64,000 nt of DNA, from positions 1,426,001 through 1,490,000 of the forward strand of contig NZ_LT627735.1 in the NCBI RefSeq assembly GCF_900101765.1, read 5' to 3'. How positions within the stretch are numbered: the stretch's first letter is position 1; every line of letters starts with the position of its first letter. The position numbers and the translations under genes are program-made. Under the pieces are notes generated by a model. It ran no database searches. It worked only from the letters and a program-made list of their open reading frames with translations, and was not told the origin of the DNA. The stretch comes from Nonlabens sp. Hel1_33_55 (lineage in GTDB: Bacteria; Bacteroidota; Bacteroidia; Flavobacteriales; Flavobacteriaceae). Below are positions 18,900-30,551 of this stretch, piece by piece.

Positions 18900-19706
18900 C
18901 TAGAATTTCTCGATCACTTCTTGACTCACGCCGGTGTTTGAGAAACCACCATCGTGAAATAGATTTTGCATGGTGACTTTTTTAGTATAGTCTGAAAATA
19001 AAGTCATCGTGTATTCTGCACAGTCTTGAGCCGTAGCATTACCCAGCGGACTCATCTTTTCTGCATAGCTCAAGAATCCTTCAAATCCTTTGACACCGCT
19101 TCCTGCAGTTGTAGGAGTTGGTGATTGTGAAATAGTATTCACACGTACTTTTTTATCCTTCCCGAAGAAGTATCCAAAGCTGCGTGCAATACTTTCCAAA
19201 TAGGCCTTATTATCTGCCATATCATTATAGTCTGGAAACGTGCGTTGTGCTGCCATGTAGGTCAACGCAACAATGCTGCCCCATTCATTCATCGCATCAT
19301 TCTTGTGCAACGTCTGCATCACTTTATGAAAAGAAACAGCACTCACGTCCCATCCTTTTTCAGTCCAGGTATAGTTCTGATCTGTATAGTGCTTGCCTTT
19401 TCTAACATTGACAGACATACCAATGGAGTGCAGAACGAAGTCTAATTTCCCACCAAGAATCTCAACAGATTTTGTGACTAGGTTTTCAAGATCTTCAATA
19501 CTTGTAGCATCTGCTGGGATGATCTCGCTTCCTGTTTCTTCAGCAAGTTTGTTGATTTCTCCCATGCGCATTGCTACTGGAGCATTTGTCAAAACGAAGG
19601 TCGCACCTTCATCATGAGCTAGTTTTGCTGTTTTCCAAGCGATGGAGTTTTCATCCAGTGCGCCAAAAATAATTCCGCGTTTTCCTTTAAGTAAGTTGTA
19701 AGCCAT
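18900..19706 (-). CDS. fabI: Enoyl-[acyl-carrier-protein] reductase (NADH)
   Basis: Final reduction of the fatty-acid elongation cycle. 268 residues, a short-chain-dehydrogenase fold of normal FabI length. 'GALDENSIAWKTAKLAHDEGA' is the FabI-type nucleotide-binding segment, 'VLHSIGMS' follows, and the catalytic Tyr-x6-Lys is seen in 'YNDMADNKAYLES'. 'RVNTISQSPTPTTAGSG' is the substrate-loop region. It has its own -7 element and terminator, so it is monocistronic although it lies among same-strand genes. Confidence 0.95.
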   Translation of the reverse strand: MAYNLLKGKRGIIFGALDENSIAWKTAKLAHDEGATFVLTNAPVAMRMGEINKLAEETGSEIIPADATSIEDLENLVTKSVEILGGKLDFVLHSIGMSVNVRKGKHYTDQNYTWTEKGWDVSAVSFHKVMQTLHKNDAMNEWGSIVALTYMAAQRTFPDYNDMADNKAYLESIARSFGYFFGKDKKVRVNTISQSPTPTTAGSGVKGFEGFLSYAEKMSPLGNATAQDCAEYTMTLFSDYTKKVTMQNLFHDGGFSNTGVSQEVIEKF

Positions 19707-19723
19707 AAGTTGATTATATAGGA

Positions 19724-19731
19724 CAAATATA
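19724..19731 (-). promoter_or_regulatory. Promoter -7 element for fabI
   Basis: TATATTTG on the minus strand, 17 nt before the fabI ATG. No clear TTG at -33; that position falls inside the end of recN. Confidence 0.6.
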
Positions 19732-19738
19732 AAATTAT

Positions 19739-21418
19739 CTATTGAAGTAAGATGCGTGCATTTTCACGTGCCGCATCTGATATGCTGCCGCCACTCAACA
19801 TCTGCGCAATCTCTTCTACTCTAGCGCTTTCACTGAGTCTCTCGATTACCGAAACGGTGCGGTCTTCTTGATTTCTTTTTCTAACGATCAAATGATCATC
19901 TCCAGCACTGGCAATTTGCGGTAGGTGCGTGATGGTAATCACCTGCATGGCTGTTGCCATTTGTTTCATGATGATGGCCATCTTCTCTGCAATCGAACCA
20001 CTAACACCGGTGTCAATCTCGTCAAAAATGATGGTAGGCATTTGCTTGCATCGCGAGAGCAATGCTTTTATGGATAGCATCAATCGTGAAAGTTCTCCAC
20101 CTGAAGCTGCTTTATCCAATGCCAGCAACGGAGTACCGCGGTTTGCCGTGAAGGCAAATTCCACTTGATCCTTACCATTATTATTAAATGTTTCTGTAGG
20201 CAATAAACGGACTTCAAATTGGGCATCTTTCATTCCCAGCGATCTTACCGTTTCGGCAATCTGTTCTTCTAATTCCGTTTTATGATTTGCTCTCAAGTCG
20301 TGTAGCTCTTTTGCTAATTGATCAAGCTCTTTGGTTTTGGAAGCTATTTGCGACTCCATGTTTTTAATCTTACCGTCAATGTTTTGAGAGGACAGTACTT
20401 TATCTGCGAGATCATCTCTCAATTTGATTAGGTCTTCAACACTATCCAATTGATGCTTGCGATACAAATTATCCAGCTGTGCCAGTTTTGTATTGATAAA
20501 CTCCAAACGTTCTGGATCTAGTTCTACTTGATCTTTCAACGATTCCGCTTCTGTGGACATATCTTCCAACTCTACCAATACTGAAGTCAGTCGTTCGTTC
20601 AATTCTTGATATTTAGGTGAGAAACCTTTGATGGATTTTAGTTGGGTGTTCACCTCTCTCAATTCGTCTAGGATGCCATTATCTTCTTCACTTATCTTGT
20701 GTTCCAACATGCTTAGAGCTTCCGTTATTTGCTCTACATTACTAAGTTGCTCGTTTTCTTGCTCTAATTCTTCCTGATTGAGCCCGTCTATTTGAGCTTC
20801 TTCCAGTTCATTTAGCAAAAAGGTGTTGTAATCCAACTCTCTAGAGAGTTCGGCTTGATTGTCGCGCAGGGAAGTGAGCTGTTTAGTGAGTGCCTTATAT
20901 TCTTTGAGTTGGTTTTGATAATTCTGTAGAACCACGTTTCCAGAACGATCGCTTTTTTTCGTTTGTTCATTAACAAAGGCATTCATCGTCTCCATCTGGA
21001 ATTGGTCTGTTGCCAATTGTAGTGTTTGATGTTGGGAATGAATATCGATTAATTGTGAGCCAATTGTACTCACAACATTCAATGTTACCGGTGTATCATT
21101 TACAAAAGAACGACTCTTACCTGATGGCAGGATTTCTCGTCTTATGATGGTGATATCTTGATAATCCAAGTCTTCCTTAACAAAGAAATCTTTCAAGCCC
21201 AATCGCGAAATATCAAAGTGAACCTCAACCACACACTTTGTAGAAGTATCTCTTATCGCAGATAAATCGGCACGTTTACCAGTCACCAATCCTAAAGCTC
21301 CCAAAATTATGGATTTACCAGCACCGGTTTCTCCAGTGATCATGGTAAGTCCACGACTCATCTCGAGATCTAGCTGATCAATCAACGCGTAATTTTGTAT
21401 GTGGATTTCTTTAAGCAA
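19739..21418 (-). CDS. recN: DNA repair protein RecN
   Basis: SMC-like ATPase that acts at DNA double-strand breaks. 559 residues, usual length. The N-terminus 'MLKEIHIQNYALIDQLDLEM' requires a TTG start at 21418. Walker A is 'ITGETGAGKSIILGA' (about residues 28-42). Two coiled-coil arms (about 155-250 and 280-390) surround a short linker. The C-terminal ABC signature region is 'ASGGELSRLMLSIKALLS', with Walker B 'TIIFDEIDTGVSG'. It follows the DUF4835 gene past a terminator hairpin, so its expression may depend on read-through. Confidence 0.96.
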   Translation of the reverse strand: MLKEIHIQNYALIDQLDLEMSRGLTMITGETGAGKSIILGALGLVTGKRADLSAIRDTSTKCVVEVHFDISRLGLKDFFVKEDLDYQDITIIRREILPSGKSRSFVNDTPVTLNVVSTIGSQLIDIHSQHQTLQLATDQFQMETMNAFVNEQTKKSDRSGNVVLQNYQNQLKEYKALTKQLTSLRDNQAELSRELDYNTFLLNELEEAQIDGLNQEELEQENEQLSNVEQITEALSMLEHKISEEDNGILDELREVNTQLKSIKGFSPKYQELNERLTSVLVELEDMSTEAESLKDQVELDPERLEFINTKLAQLDNLYRKHQLDSVEDLIKLRDDLADKVLSSQNIDGKIKNMESQIASKTKELDQLAKELHDLRANHKTELEEQIAETVRSLGMKDAQFEVRLLPTETFNNNGKDQVEFAFTANRGTPLLALDKAASGGELSRLMLSIKALLSRCKQMPTIIFDEIDTGVSGSIAEKMAIIMKQMATAMQVITITHLPQIASAGDDHLIVRKRNQEDRTVSVIERLSESARVEEIAQMLSGGSISDAARENARILLQ

Positions 21419-21432
21419 TTAAAAAACAGCAG

Positions 21433-21468
21433 TTTAAAAAATTAAAAAGGCAACCTCAACGGTTGCCT
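21433..21468 (-). terminator. Terminator between DUF4835 gene and recN
   Basis: Minus-strand stem AGGCAACC / GGTTGCCT (21468-21448) with loop GTTGA, followed by a T-rich tract to about 21433. Confidence 0.85.
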
Positions 21469-21503
21469 AAATCTAGTGAAAATGGGTTCCTTGAACAAAG
21501 TGA

Positions 21504-22415
21504 TTATACTTTAATCGTACGCCATTTTGTATTCTGGTTGGGCGCCAATTTCTGGAGCGATTCTTTGAGGTTTGCAATATTGACAGCCGGACCGTCACTG
21601 TAGATATCCTTTATCTCATCTGACTTGGCATCAAAAAAGGTACGTTGTAGTAAACTATTAGGCCTACGCTGATTCATGTCTTCAAATTTCAAGATATAGG
21701 TTTGAAGATTTTGCTTGGTTTCCTTAGCATTTAGTGCAAATTGATCCAATCCATTCAAATGATAGTCATACATGACCTCACGATATTCCTTGAAGGTATC
21801 TGAAAGTAAATCTGCATTCAATCGGTATCTGGAAACACGACCGTTTCCATCACCTGGATTCCAGCCTATGTTACGTGATGATTGGGCAAGATTGACAATA
21901 TCTTGAGCCTTTTCATGGAACTCTTGACCACCTTTGAGTTCAAAGGTATCTGCATGGATTCCCAAAACAGTATATACATAGAATGTAATCAATGAATTGA
22001 GGTTGCTCTCAAATTGGTTCGCATTATAAAATAGTGGAGCATTTTCAATGTACTCAAAGTTGATATCGTTATCCTTATAATTGAAGATCGTTGAAGTATA
22101 TGTTGAATTATAGACGGGTCTAGAAACCGACAATTGAAAATTCCCCTGAAATCTGTTGTTATCAAAGTTATTCACCACAAAGATCAAAGCGCCATCGATG
22201 CGCTCCTCATCTGCTACTTCACGGTCTGTCCATTTCGTATTGTTTATGAATTCCTGTAGCGAAGTCTCAAGGGTTCTAAAGATTGATCTATCCGGTTGCG
22301 CTATATTTTGAGCATTCACTTGAACGGTCATATTGAATTCTTGAGCACTGGCAGCAAAAGCTAAGAACAGCATCAAAAAAGTAAATAAACTAGGAAGTAC
22401 GTTTGACAATTTCAT
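21504..22415 (-). CDS. DUF4835 family secreted protein
   Basis: 303 residues from the ATG at 22415. A signal peptide ends near residue 25 ('FAASAQEF'), which favours this start over the one six codons upstream. The mature part contains 'VQVNAQNIAQPDRSIFRTLE' and 'FVVNNFDNNRFQGNFQLSVSRPVYNST', which match the DUF4835 family found next to recN in Bacteroidota. It is probably periplasmic or outer-membrane associated; the molecular role is not established. Its start overlaps the end of coaBC by about 26 bp. Confidence 0.8.
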   Translation of the reverse strand: MKLSNVLPSLFTFLMLFLAFAASAQEFNMTVQVNAQNIAQPDRSIFRTLETSLQEFINNTKWTDREVADEERIDGALIFVVNNFDNNRFQGNFQLSVSRPVYNSTYTSTIFNYKDNDINFEYIENAPLFYNANQFESNLNSLITFYVYTVLGIHADTFELKGGQEFHEKAQDIVNLAQSSRNIGWNPGDGNGRVSRYRLNADLLSDTFKEYREVMYDYHLNGLDQFALNAKETKQNLQTYILKFEDMNQRRPNSLLQRTFFDAKSDEIKDIYSDGPAVNIANLKESLQKLAPNQNTKWRTIKV

Positions 22416-23598
22416 CCACAATATCTTTAGCAACCAATGTTTTCGACTTTACCGGAAACTCTTGAGCGTTTCCCTGATTGTCGATAATGGTAATTTTATT
22501 AGTATCAATCCCAAATCCCGCTCCGTTATCGTTCATGGAGTTTAATATGAGTAAATCGGTGTTTTTCTTTTTCGCTTTCGCGAAAGCGTGCTCCATTTCA
22601 TTTTCTGTCTCCAGTGCAAAACCAACCAAAAACGGATGACTTTCCATCGCGCCAACACTTGCCAAAATATCAGGGTTTTTGACCAGTTCCAAAGTTAACG
22701 TTTCAGAGCTCTTTTTTATTTTCTGATGGGCAGGAATCGCAGGTTTATAATCTGCAACGGCTGCGCTAAATATAGCGTAATCCTGATTGTTGATATTTGC
22801 ATGAACAGCCTCATACATCTCTTGAGCACTAATAACATTTATACGCTCAATCAATACATTGTCTGTTTTGACCGAACTAGGCCCCATAATTAAAGTCACT
22901 AACACACCACGATTCGCTAGGTCAGTTGCAAGTGCCATGCCCATTTTACCAGTACTGTGATTACCTATAAATCTCACGGGATCGATTGACTCGTGTGTAG
23001 GTCCAGCTGTAATGAGACACTTTTTACCTCGCAGCGGCTGTTCTTTGAGAAGTTGCTGTTCTATGAAGGAGACAATTTCTTCAGGTTCTGCCATGCGTCC
23101 TTTTCCAGAAAGGCCACTGGCAAGCTCTCCATCACCGGCAGGTATCATGAAATTACCATAACTCGCTAACTTCTCAAAATTTTGAGTGGTAGATGGATGT
23201 TTGTACATATCCAGATCCATGGCCGGCGCAAAATAAACAGGACATTTTGCACTGGTATAAACCGCAAGTAGCAGGTTGTCTACCGTACCATTGACCATCT
23301 TGCTCATGGTATTTGCCGTGCACGGCGCAATGATCATCAAGTCAGCCCACAAACCCAAATCTACATGGTTATTCCACATATCATTATCATCATCTTCATT
23401 TGTGAAAGTCGATAAAACAGGATTCTTTGAAAGCGTACTCAAAGTAAGCGGCGTGACAAAATCTTTTGCAGACGGAGTCATAACCACCTTAACAGAAACG
23501 CCTGCTTTTACAAGCAGGCGTGTCAAATAAGTTGTTTTGTAAGCAGCAATACCACCAGTGATTCCCAGCAATACCTTTTTACCACTCAATATATTCAT
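22390..23598 (-). CDS. coaBC: Bifunctional phosphopantothenoylcysteine decarboxylase / phosphopantothenate-cysteine ligase
   Basis: Joins cysteine to 4'-phosphopantothenate and decarboxylates the product, two steps of CoA synthesis. 402 residues from ATG 23598 ('MNILSGKKVLLGITGGIAAYK'); a longer frame upstream would run into the omega-like gene. The flavoprotein CoaC half (about 1-185) has 'PAMDLDMYKHPSTTQN' and 'GELASGLSGKGRM'. The CoaB half (about 190-402) has 'ITAGPTHESIDPVRFIGNHSTGKMG', 'AAVADYKPA' and 'KIKKSSETLTLELVKNPDIL'. The palindrome at 22573 encodes 'AFAKA' near the C-terminus. Confidence 0.95.
   Translation of the reverse strand: MNILSGKKVLLGITGGIAAYKTTYLTRLLVKAGVSVKVVMTPSAKDFVTPLTLSTLSKNPVLSTFTNEDDDNDMWNNHVDLGLWADLMIIAPCTANTMSKMVNGTVDNLLLAVYTSAKCPVYFAPAMDLDMYKHPSTTQNFEKLASYGNFMIPAGDGELASGLSGKGRMAEPEEIVSFIEQQLLKEQPLRGKKCLITAGPTHESIDPVRFIGNHSTGKMGMALATDLANRGVLVTLIMGPSSVKTDNVLIERINVISAQEMYEAVHANINNQDYAIFSAAVADYKPAIPAHQKIKKSSETLTLELVKNPDILASVGAMESHPFLVGFALETENEMEHAFAKAKKKNTDLLILNSMNDNGAGFGIDTNKITIIDNQGNAQEFPVKSKTLVAKDIVDEIVKRTS
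22573..22588. repeat. Palindrome copy 6 (in coaBC)
   Basis: Full 16-bp copy, read on the minus strand as Ala-Phe-Ala-Lys-Ala. Confidence 0.95.
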
Positions 23599-23603
23599 GG
23601 AAT

Positions 23604-23927
23604 CTATTCTGAAATTCCAGTATCTCTGTGGTAGATCTTTCCATCCATCCATTCCTGTACGGCAATAGAATGTGGCTTAGGCAAACGCTCATAGAACTTA
23701 GAAACCTCAATTTGCTCCTTGTTCTCAAAAATCTCTTCAAGAGAATCGTTATAGGTAGCAAACTCTTCAAGTTTCTCAATCAATTCTTCCTTAATGTCAG
23801 TATTGATTTGCTCTGCGCGTTTAGCAATGATAGAAATCGCTTCATACATGTTACCTGTTGGAGCCGTCAAGAGGTCTCTATCATAGGTAATACTTGTATT
23901 GGGTGCTTTTAGATTTTTAGTATCCAT
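23604..23927 (-). CDS. RNA polymerase omega-subunit-like protein
   Basis: 107 residues. The segment 'PTGNMYEAISIIAKRAEQIN' (about 23-42) is the hallmark helix of omega subunits (RpoZ), followed by a helical, acidic tail. Bacteroidota omega is divergent and encoded at this place, between bamD and coaBC, which supports the call. Predicted role: assembly and stability of RNA polymerase. It ends 5 nt before the coaBC start. Confidence 0.78.
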   Translation of the reverse strand: MDTKNLKAPNTSITYDRDLLTAPTGNMYEAISIIAKRAEQINTDIKEELIEKLEEFATYNDSLEEIFENKEQIEVSKFYERLPKPHSIAVQEWMDGKIYHRDTGISE

Positions 23928-23940
23928 AAATAATTGATTC

Positions 23941-24738
23941 TTAATTGTTATAACTGTTGATCTTCTCCATCAAATCATCAGCCTGTTCCTTGTATTCACT
24001 GTTTGGGAAACGGGTTGCAAAGGTATCATAATATTCTTTAGCAACCTCAAGTCTTTCAGGAATTAAGCTGCTGAAACTCTTAATAGCATAAGAATATTGA
24101 GAGTCAATAAGATGATAAGCCGCATCGTCTTGAAATTCAGATCCTGGATGGTCTACAATGAAGTTCTCAAAAGAAGCTATGGCAGCTGTGTAACCACCTC
24201 TGGAAAAAGGTGCACGCTTGAAATAATTCTCTGCGATTTCATAAGCCTTTTTGTCTAGCTTGAATTGCATCTCATCGACTAGCATGTTAGCTTCTGCTAG
24301 GTATTCTCCATTAGGATAGATGTTGATGTAATCCTGAAACTTTGCTAAAGCTTTTTCCGTTGGCTCTTGATCCTTGGAATAGATAGGCGCCATTTCATAA
24401 AGGCTTTTTCCTATCATGAAAGTGGCATATTCCCTATTGGGATCTGATACGTAGCTTTTTCTATATGTTTCAAACTGGTAACCACTTTCAGGATAACGGC
24501 CATCCTGATATAGTGCATTTGCATATTTCAAGGCAACTGGTGCAGCACTATCCGTACCTCTATATGCTGGCACGACTTGTTCCAGAAGGTTGATGGCTTT
24601 GGAATACTTTTCAGCAGCTAGTAAGGAATCTGCTGTGCGTACTTTAAGTTTTGCATCAGATGATTTCAGTGCTTTTTGATAATTAGAGCAACCTACTACC
24701 GCAAAGACGATTAATAAAAGAACCGTAATTTGTTTCAT
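23941..24738 (-). CDS. bamD: Outer-membrane assembly lipoprotein BamD
   Basis: 265 residues. Lipoprotein signal 'LLLIVFAVVGCSNYQ' with the acylated Cys near residue 17. The mature part is a chain of TPR-like repeats ('RTADSLLAAEKYSKAINLLEQV', 'YANALYQDGRYPESGYQFETY', 'KALAKFQDYINIYPNGEYLAEA', 'AIASFENFIVDHPGSEFQDDA', 'AKEYYDTFATRFPNSEYKEQA'), the YfiO/BamD architecture. It acts at the inner face of the outer membrane in the BAM complex. It is the first gene of the run bamD / omega-like / coaBC / DUF4835 / recN. Confidence 0.92.
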   Translation of the reverse strand: MKQITVLLLIVFAVVGCSNYQKALKSSDAKLKVRTADSLLAAEKYSKAINLLEQVVPAYRGTDSAAPVALKYANALYQDGRYPESGYQFETYRKSYVSDPNREYATFMIGKSLYEMAPIYSKDQEPTEKALAKFQDYINIYPNGEYLAEANMLVDEMQFKLDKKAYEIAENYFKRAPFSRGGYTAAIASFENFIVDHPGSEFQDDAAYHLIDSQYSYAIKSFSSLIPERLEVAKEYYDTFATRFPNSEYKEQADDLMEKINSYNN

Positions 24739-24808
24739 TATTATAATTTATACCGGCTAAAAGAAACGTTTTTCAACGTCCCTATTGCCTTTATTCTTAA
24801 TTTAAAAT

Positions 24809-25684
24809 TTAATAAGACTCTAAAAAAGCCTTCATTCTTTCGTTCAGATCCTCATCTGCAGCTACTAACGGTAATCTCACGTGAGGCTCACAGATACCCA
24901 TTTGATGTAATAACGCTTTCACACCAGGTGGATTGCCTTGTTCAAAGATCATATCGATGGAAGGTGATATCTTATAATGTAATTCATATGCTTCAGCGAC
25001 ATCACCGTTAAGCGCATACCTGATCATATCACTAAAATCCTGAGCTATGGCTTGACCTATTACAGATATTACTCCAGCACCGCCGGCTAGTGTCATAGGT
25101 AACGCTATCGCGTCATCACCAGATATGACTAGAAAACCTGGAGGCGTATACTGCACCATTTTCATGGCTACGATCATATCGCCATCTGCCTCTTTAATTC
25201 CTACAATATTTTCAAAGTCGTGAGCCAATCTCACAATAGTATTAACGGTAACATATGTTCCCGTACGACTTGGTACGTTATAAACAATGATAGGTTTGTC
25301 CGTGGCCTCTGCTATGGCTTTGAAGTGCTGATAGATTCCTTCTTGAGAAGGTTTGTTATAGGCTGGAGAGACAGATAAAATCGCTACATAGTCTGATAGA
25401 TCTGTGTTCTTGATTTGCTCCACCACTACTCTAGTATCATTACTAGCGATTCCTATAACCATAGGCAAGCGGTTATCATTACGCTTTTTGATAGCCTGGA
25501 TCACTGATTTTTTCTCTTCGTCTGTCAGCGTGACGTTTTCACCTGTGGTTCCCATAATGACAAGATAATCTACACCATTGTCCACCTGGAAATCAACTAA
25601 TCTATCCAACGCTGGATAGTCAACGCTTCCATCTGCCTTAAACGGAGTAATTAACGCGACTCCTGTTCCTATCAATTCCTGCAT
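24809..25684 (-). CDS. dapA: 4-hydroxy-tetrahydrodipicolinate synthase
   Basis: Condenses pyruvate with aspartate semialdehyde at the start of the diaminopimelate and lysine branch. 291 residues, normal. 'GTTGEN' at 45-50, 'VYNVPSRTG' with Tyr135, and the Schiff-base Lys164 in 'GIKEADGDM' are all present. It begins 1 nt after the upstream DUF6913-like gene, forming a two-gene operon. Confidence 0.96.
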   Translation of the reverse strand: MQELIGTGVALITPFKADGSVDYPALDRLVDFQVDNGVDYLVIMGTTGENVTLTDEEKKSVIQAIKKRNDNRLPMVIGIASNDTRVVVEQIKNTDLSDYVAILSVSPAYNKPSQEGIYQHFKAIAEATDKPIIVYNVPSRTGTYVTVNTIVRLAHDFENIVGIKEADGDMIVAMKMVQYTPPGFLVISGDDAIALPMTLAGGAGVISVIGQAIAQDFSDMIRYALNGDVAEAYELHYKISPSIDMIFEQGNPPGVKALLHQMGICEPHVRLPLVAADEDLNERMKAFLESY

Positions 25685-25685
25685 G

Positions 25686-26192
25686 CTACTTTGTTATAAT
25701 ATTTAGGTACTTGCTCAATTCTTTAATAAATAGTTCTTTTTGGCTTGGCTTCACATCTACTGCAATATCATAATGATCCTCTGGTTGTGAAGCTAGTCCT
25801 GCCTTTATTTTGGCATCCAATGCCAGTGCCATGTAAGATTTTAAATCATCCTTATTCTCAAAAAGGTTGATCTGTAAATCATAACTAGCTTCCAGCAACT
25901 GCTTCAAAGCAGAATCTGCAATGCCGCCAGACCACTTTATGCTTTTCATACTTATCAAAAGCTGATCATTGACAGCCTGCTTTTTAGGATCTGCCGTACA
26001 ACCTACTACGCTGTATTTTTCTATTCCCAACTCTCGCGACCATTGTTCTATAAAAAGGGTCGATTTCTCAACATCTGCATCATAAATGATAATCATTGAT
26101 GACAGCTTTGACGATGTGCCATTCCTGCGTCGTGCAGACAATTTTTCCTGCTGTTTGCGCAGCCATCGCTTCTTTAAAACGTCAAAAATCAT
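25686..26192 (-). CDS. Small conserved flavobacterial protein (DUF6913-like)
   Basis: 168 residues with no signal peptide. The N-terminus is strongly basic ('KKRWLRKQQEKLSARRRNG'). Alternating alpha/beta segments follow ('MIIIYDADVEKSTLFIEQW', 'YSVVGCTADPKK'). Family assignment to DUF6913 is from memory of its usual position beside dapA and is not certain. No catalytic motif is obvious. It has a good -7 element and is the promoter-proximal gene of the dapA operon. Confidence 0.65.
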   Translation of the reverse strand: MIFDVLKKRWLRKQQEKLSARRRNGTSSKLSSMIIIYDADVEKSTLFIEQWSRELGIEKYSVVGCTADPKKQAVNDQLLISMKSIKWSGGIADSALKQLLEASYDLQINLFENKDDLKSYMALALDAKIKAGLASQPEDHYDIAVDVKPSQKELFIKELSKYLNIITK

Positions 26193-26209
26193 TTACTTTT
26201 ACTAAGCCG

Positions 26210-26217
26210 CAAAGGTA
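26210..26217 (-). promoter_or_regulatory. Promoter -7 element for the DUF6913-like / dapA operon
   Basis: TACCTTTG on the minus strand, 17 nt before the ATG at 26192. No clear TTG at -33. Confidence 0.55.
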
Positions 26218-26229
26218 TAACAATCGCCT

Positions 26230-27012
26230 ATGAAAATACGTATGACCCTAGGTTGTAGGAAAGGTTTAATGGCTCTCGCTTTCGCGAAAGCGATACTAAT
26301 CACAACATCCTGCAAGACAGAAAATTACACTGCTCAAAAGCTATCTGCTAGCCAGACCCAAATTAATTCTACCATCAATGGAGTTGCCAGCATACAGAGC
26401 TTTATCGCTCCCTACAAAGAAAGTCTGGACGAACAAATGGGAACGCCGCTGAGCTATAATCCCACAGACATGACCAAAACGGATACGCCGCTCAATACAC
26501 GCATAGGAAATATGATGGCGGCGATCGCTCGCACCCAAGGAGCACCAATTTTCAAATCCAGAACCGGTAAAGAAATCGACATGGTTTTGCTGAATCATGG
26601 CGGCATAAGAGCTGGCATTCCTGCAGGTTATGTGACTACAAGAACTGCTTATGAAGTAATGCCTTTTGAGAACGAGATGGTGGTCGCAGAACTGGCACCG
26701 GAACAAATGAAAGAATTGACAGATTACCTCGTTGAAAAGCAACGCGCACATCCATTTGACGCTCTCAAAATCACTACCGCTGATGCAGATGTAGAATTAT
26801 CACTGGAAGGTCAACCCATCACTTTTGACCGTAATTATTACATTCTTACCAATGATTACCTAATGACTGGCGGTGATAATATGGAATTCTTCAAGAAAGC
26901 TGTTAGCAGTACGGTACTTGATTATAAAATCAGAAATGCGATGATCGACTACTTCACTAAAACGGACACTTTAGGTTTCCAGGCAGACGACAGATTTACC
27001 AAAACAAACTAA
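26230..27012 (+). CDS. 5'-nucleotidase C-terminal domain lipoprotein
   Basis: 260 residues. The hydrophobic N-terminus ends in 'LITTSCKTE', a plausible lipobox, so it is probably membrane-anchored outside the cytoplasm. The rest corresponds to the substrate-binding C-terminal domain of UshA-type 5'-nucleotidases: 'GNMMAAIARTQGAPI', 'LNHGGIRAGIPAG', 'AYEVMPFENEMV' and 'YYILTNDYLMTGGDNMEFF'. The catalytic metallophosphatase domain is encoded by the next gene, 2 nt downstream, so this is a split enzyme. The palindrome at 26277 encodes 'AFAKA' within the signal peptide. Confidence 0.88.
   Translation: MKIRMTLGCRKGLMALAFAKAILITTSCKTENYTAQKLSASQTQINSTINGVASIQSFIAPYKESLDEQMGTPLSYNPTDMTKTDTPLNTRIGNMMAAIARTQGAPIFKSRTGKEIDMVLLNHGGIRAGIPAGYVTTRTAYEVMPFENEMVVAELAPEQMKELTDYLVEKQRAHPFDALKITTADADVELSLEGQPITFDRNYYILTNDYLMTGGDNMEFFKKAVSSTVLDYKIRNAMIDYFTKTDTLGFQADDRFTKTN
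26277..26292. repeat. Palindrome copy 7 (in lipoprotein signal sequence)
   Basis: Full 16-bp copy, read as Ala-Phe-Ala-Lys-Ala. Confidence 0.95.
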
Positions 27013-27014
27013 TC

Positions 27015-27944
27015 ATGGAACGTAGAAAATTTATCCAAAATACTGCAACGGCCAGCCTGATCGCTGGTACTGGTTTGTGGAGTAATACAGCTTTGGCTTC
27101 TGGTCTTTTTCCATTAGATGATACCGTAGAGGATTTCAAGAAGATCACGATCCTGCATACTAACGACACGCACTCGCATATTGAGCCCATCAATGGCGGT
27201 AGAAATGATGGTCGCGGTGGCGTCGCTAGACGTGCTGCACTCATCAACAAGGTGCGCAAGGAAAACCCGAATACGATTCTGCTGGACTGCGGTGATATTT
27301 TTCAGGGAACTCCATACTTCAATTTTTATGGTGGTGAGCTGGAAATCAAGCTCATGAGCATGATGGGTTATGATGCGGCAACCATTGGTAACCATGATTT
27401 TGATAATGGTATCGACGGACTTTACGCTCAACTTCCCAATGCTGATTTTGACTTTGTTATCTCCAACTATGATTTTTCAAATACGATCATGGATGGACAA
27501 ACCAAACCCTACAAGGTAATGATCAAGGATGGCGTGCGCATTGGAATGTTCGGGCTTGGGATTGAATTGGATGGACTGGTATCGCCGTTGATGTTTAAAG
27601 AAACCCAATATCAGGATCCATTGATGGTGGCTCAAGATATGGTGATCGCTTTACGCGAAAAAGAAAAATGTGATATCGTCATTTGCATGTCGCACCTAGG
27701 ATATGCCTACGATGGCGGCAAAATCAGCGACATTTCATTAGCAAAACAGACTTCTGGAATTGATTTGATCATCGGTGGTCACACGCATACGTTTCTAGAC
27801 AAACCAGAATTGGTTATGAATGCAGCTGGAGAAACCGTCATGGTCAATCAAGTGGGTTGCTATGGTATCAATGTGGGTCGCATTGATTTCTATATGAAAC
27901 AAGGCAAGCTGGCTGGTGGTCGTGAAGTGGTTTATGAGGTATAG
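27015..27944 (+). CDS. 5'-nucleotidase catalytic metallophosphatase with Tat signal
   Basis: 309 residues. The N-terminus 'MERRKFIQNTATASLIAGTG' is a twin-arginine signal, so the protein is exported folded. The calcineurin-like domain has 'ILHTNDTHSHIEP' (metal ligands Asp and His), 'LLDCGDIFQGTP', 'ATIGNHDFDNG', 'VICMSHLGYAYDG' and 'DLIIGGHTHTF'. It removes phosphate from nucleotides or similar esters in the periplasm. The UshA C-terminal domain is missing here and is supplied by the upstream gene; the pair probably works as a complex. Confidence 0.92.
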   Translation: MERRKFIQNTATASLIAGTGLWSNTALASGLFPLDDTVEDFKKITILHTNDTHSHIEPINGGRNDGRGGVARRAALINKVRKENPNTILLDCGDIFQGTPYFNFYGGELEIKLMSMMGYDAATIGNHDFDNGIDGLYAQLPNADFDFVISNYDFSNTIMDGQTKPYKVMIKDGVRIGMFGLGIELDGLVSPLMFKETQYQDPLMVAQDMVIALREKEKCDIVICMSHLGYAYDGGKISDISLAKQTSGIDLIIGGHTHTFLDKPELVMNAAGETVMVNQVGCYGINVGRIDFYMKQGKLAGGREVVYEV

Positions 27945-27990
27945 AAAATAAGAAACAAGAAGTAAGAAACTAGATCTTTTGATTGGTCGC

Positions 27991-28024
27991 TCATAAGGTG
28001 CGGAATTAATTCCGCACCTTGTGA
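27991..28024. repeat. Long palindrome, family B copy 1
   Basis: Arms TCATAAGGTGCGGAATT and AATTCCGCACCTTGTGA form a 34-nt near-perfect palindrome (one mismatch, T27994/G28021) around GCGGAATTAATTCCGC. Two close relatives lie at 41910 and 42180. No T-tract follows on either strand, so it is not a classical terminator. Confidence 0.9.
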
Positions 28025-28081
28025 AATTATAATTCTAGTAATGTTGATCATCTAAAAGCTTAACTTACCTAAAAATCAAAC

Positions 28082-30551
<2,470 letters not shown>

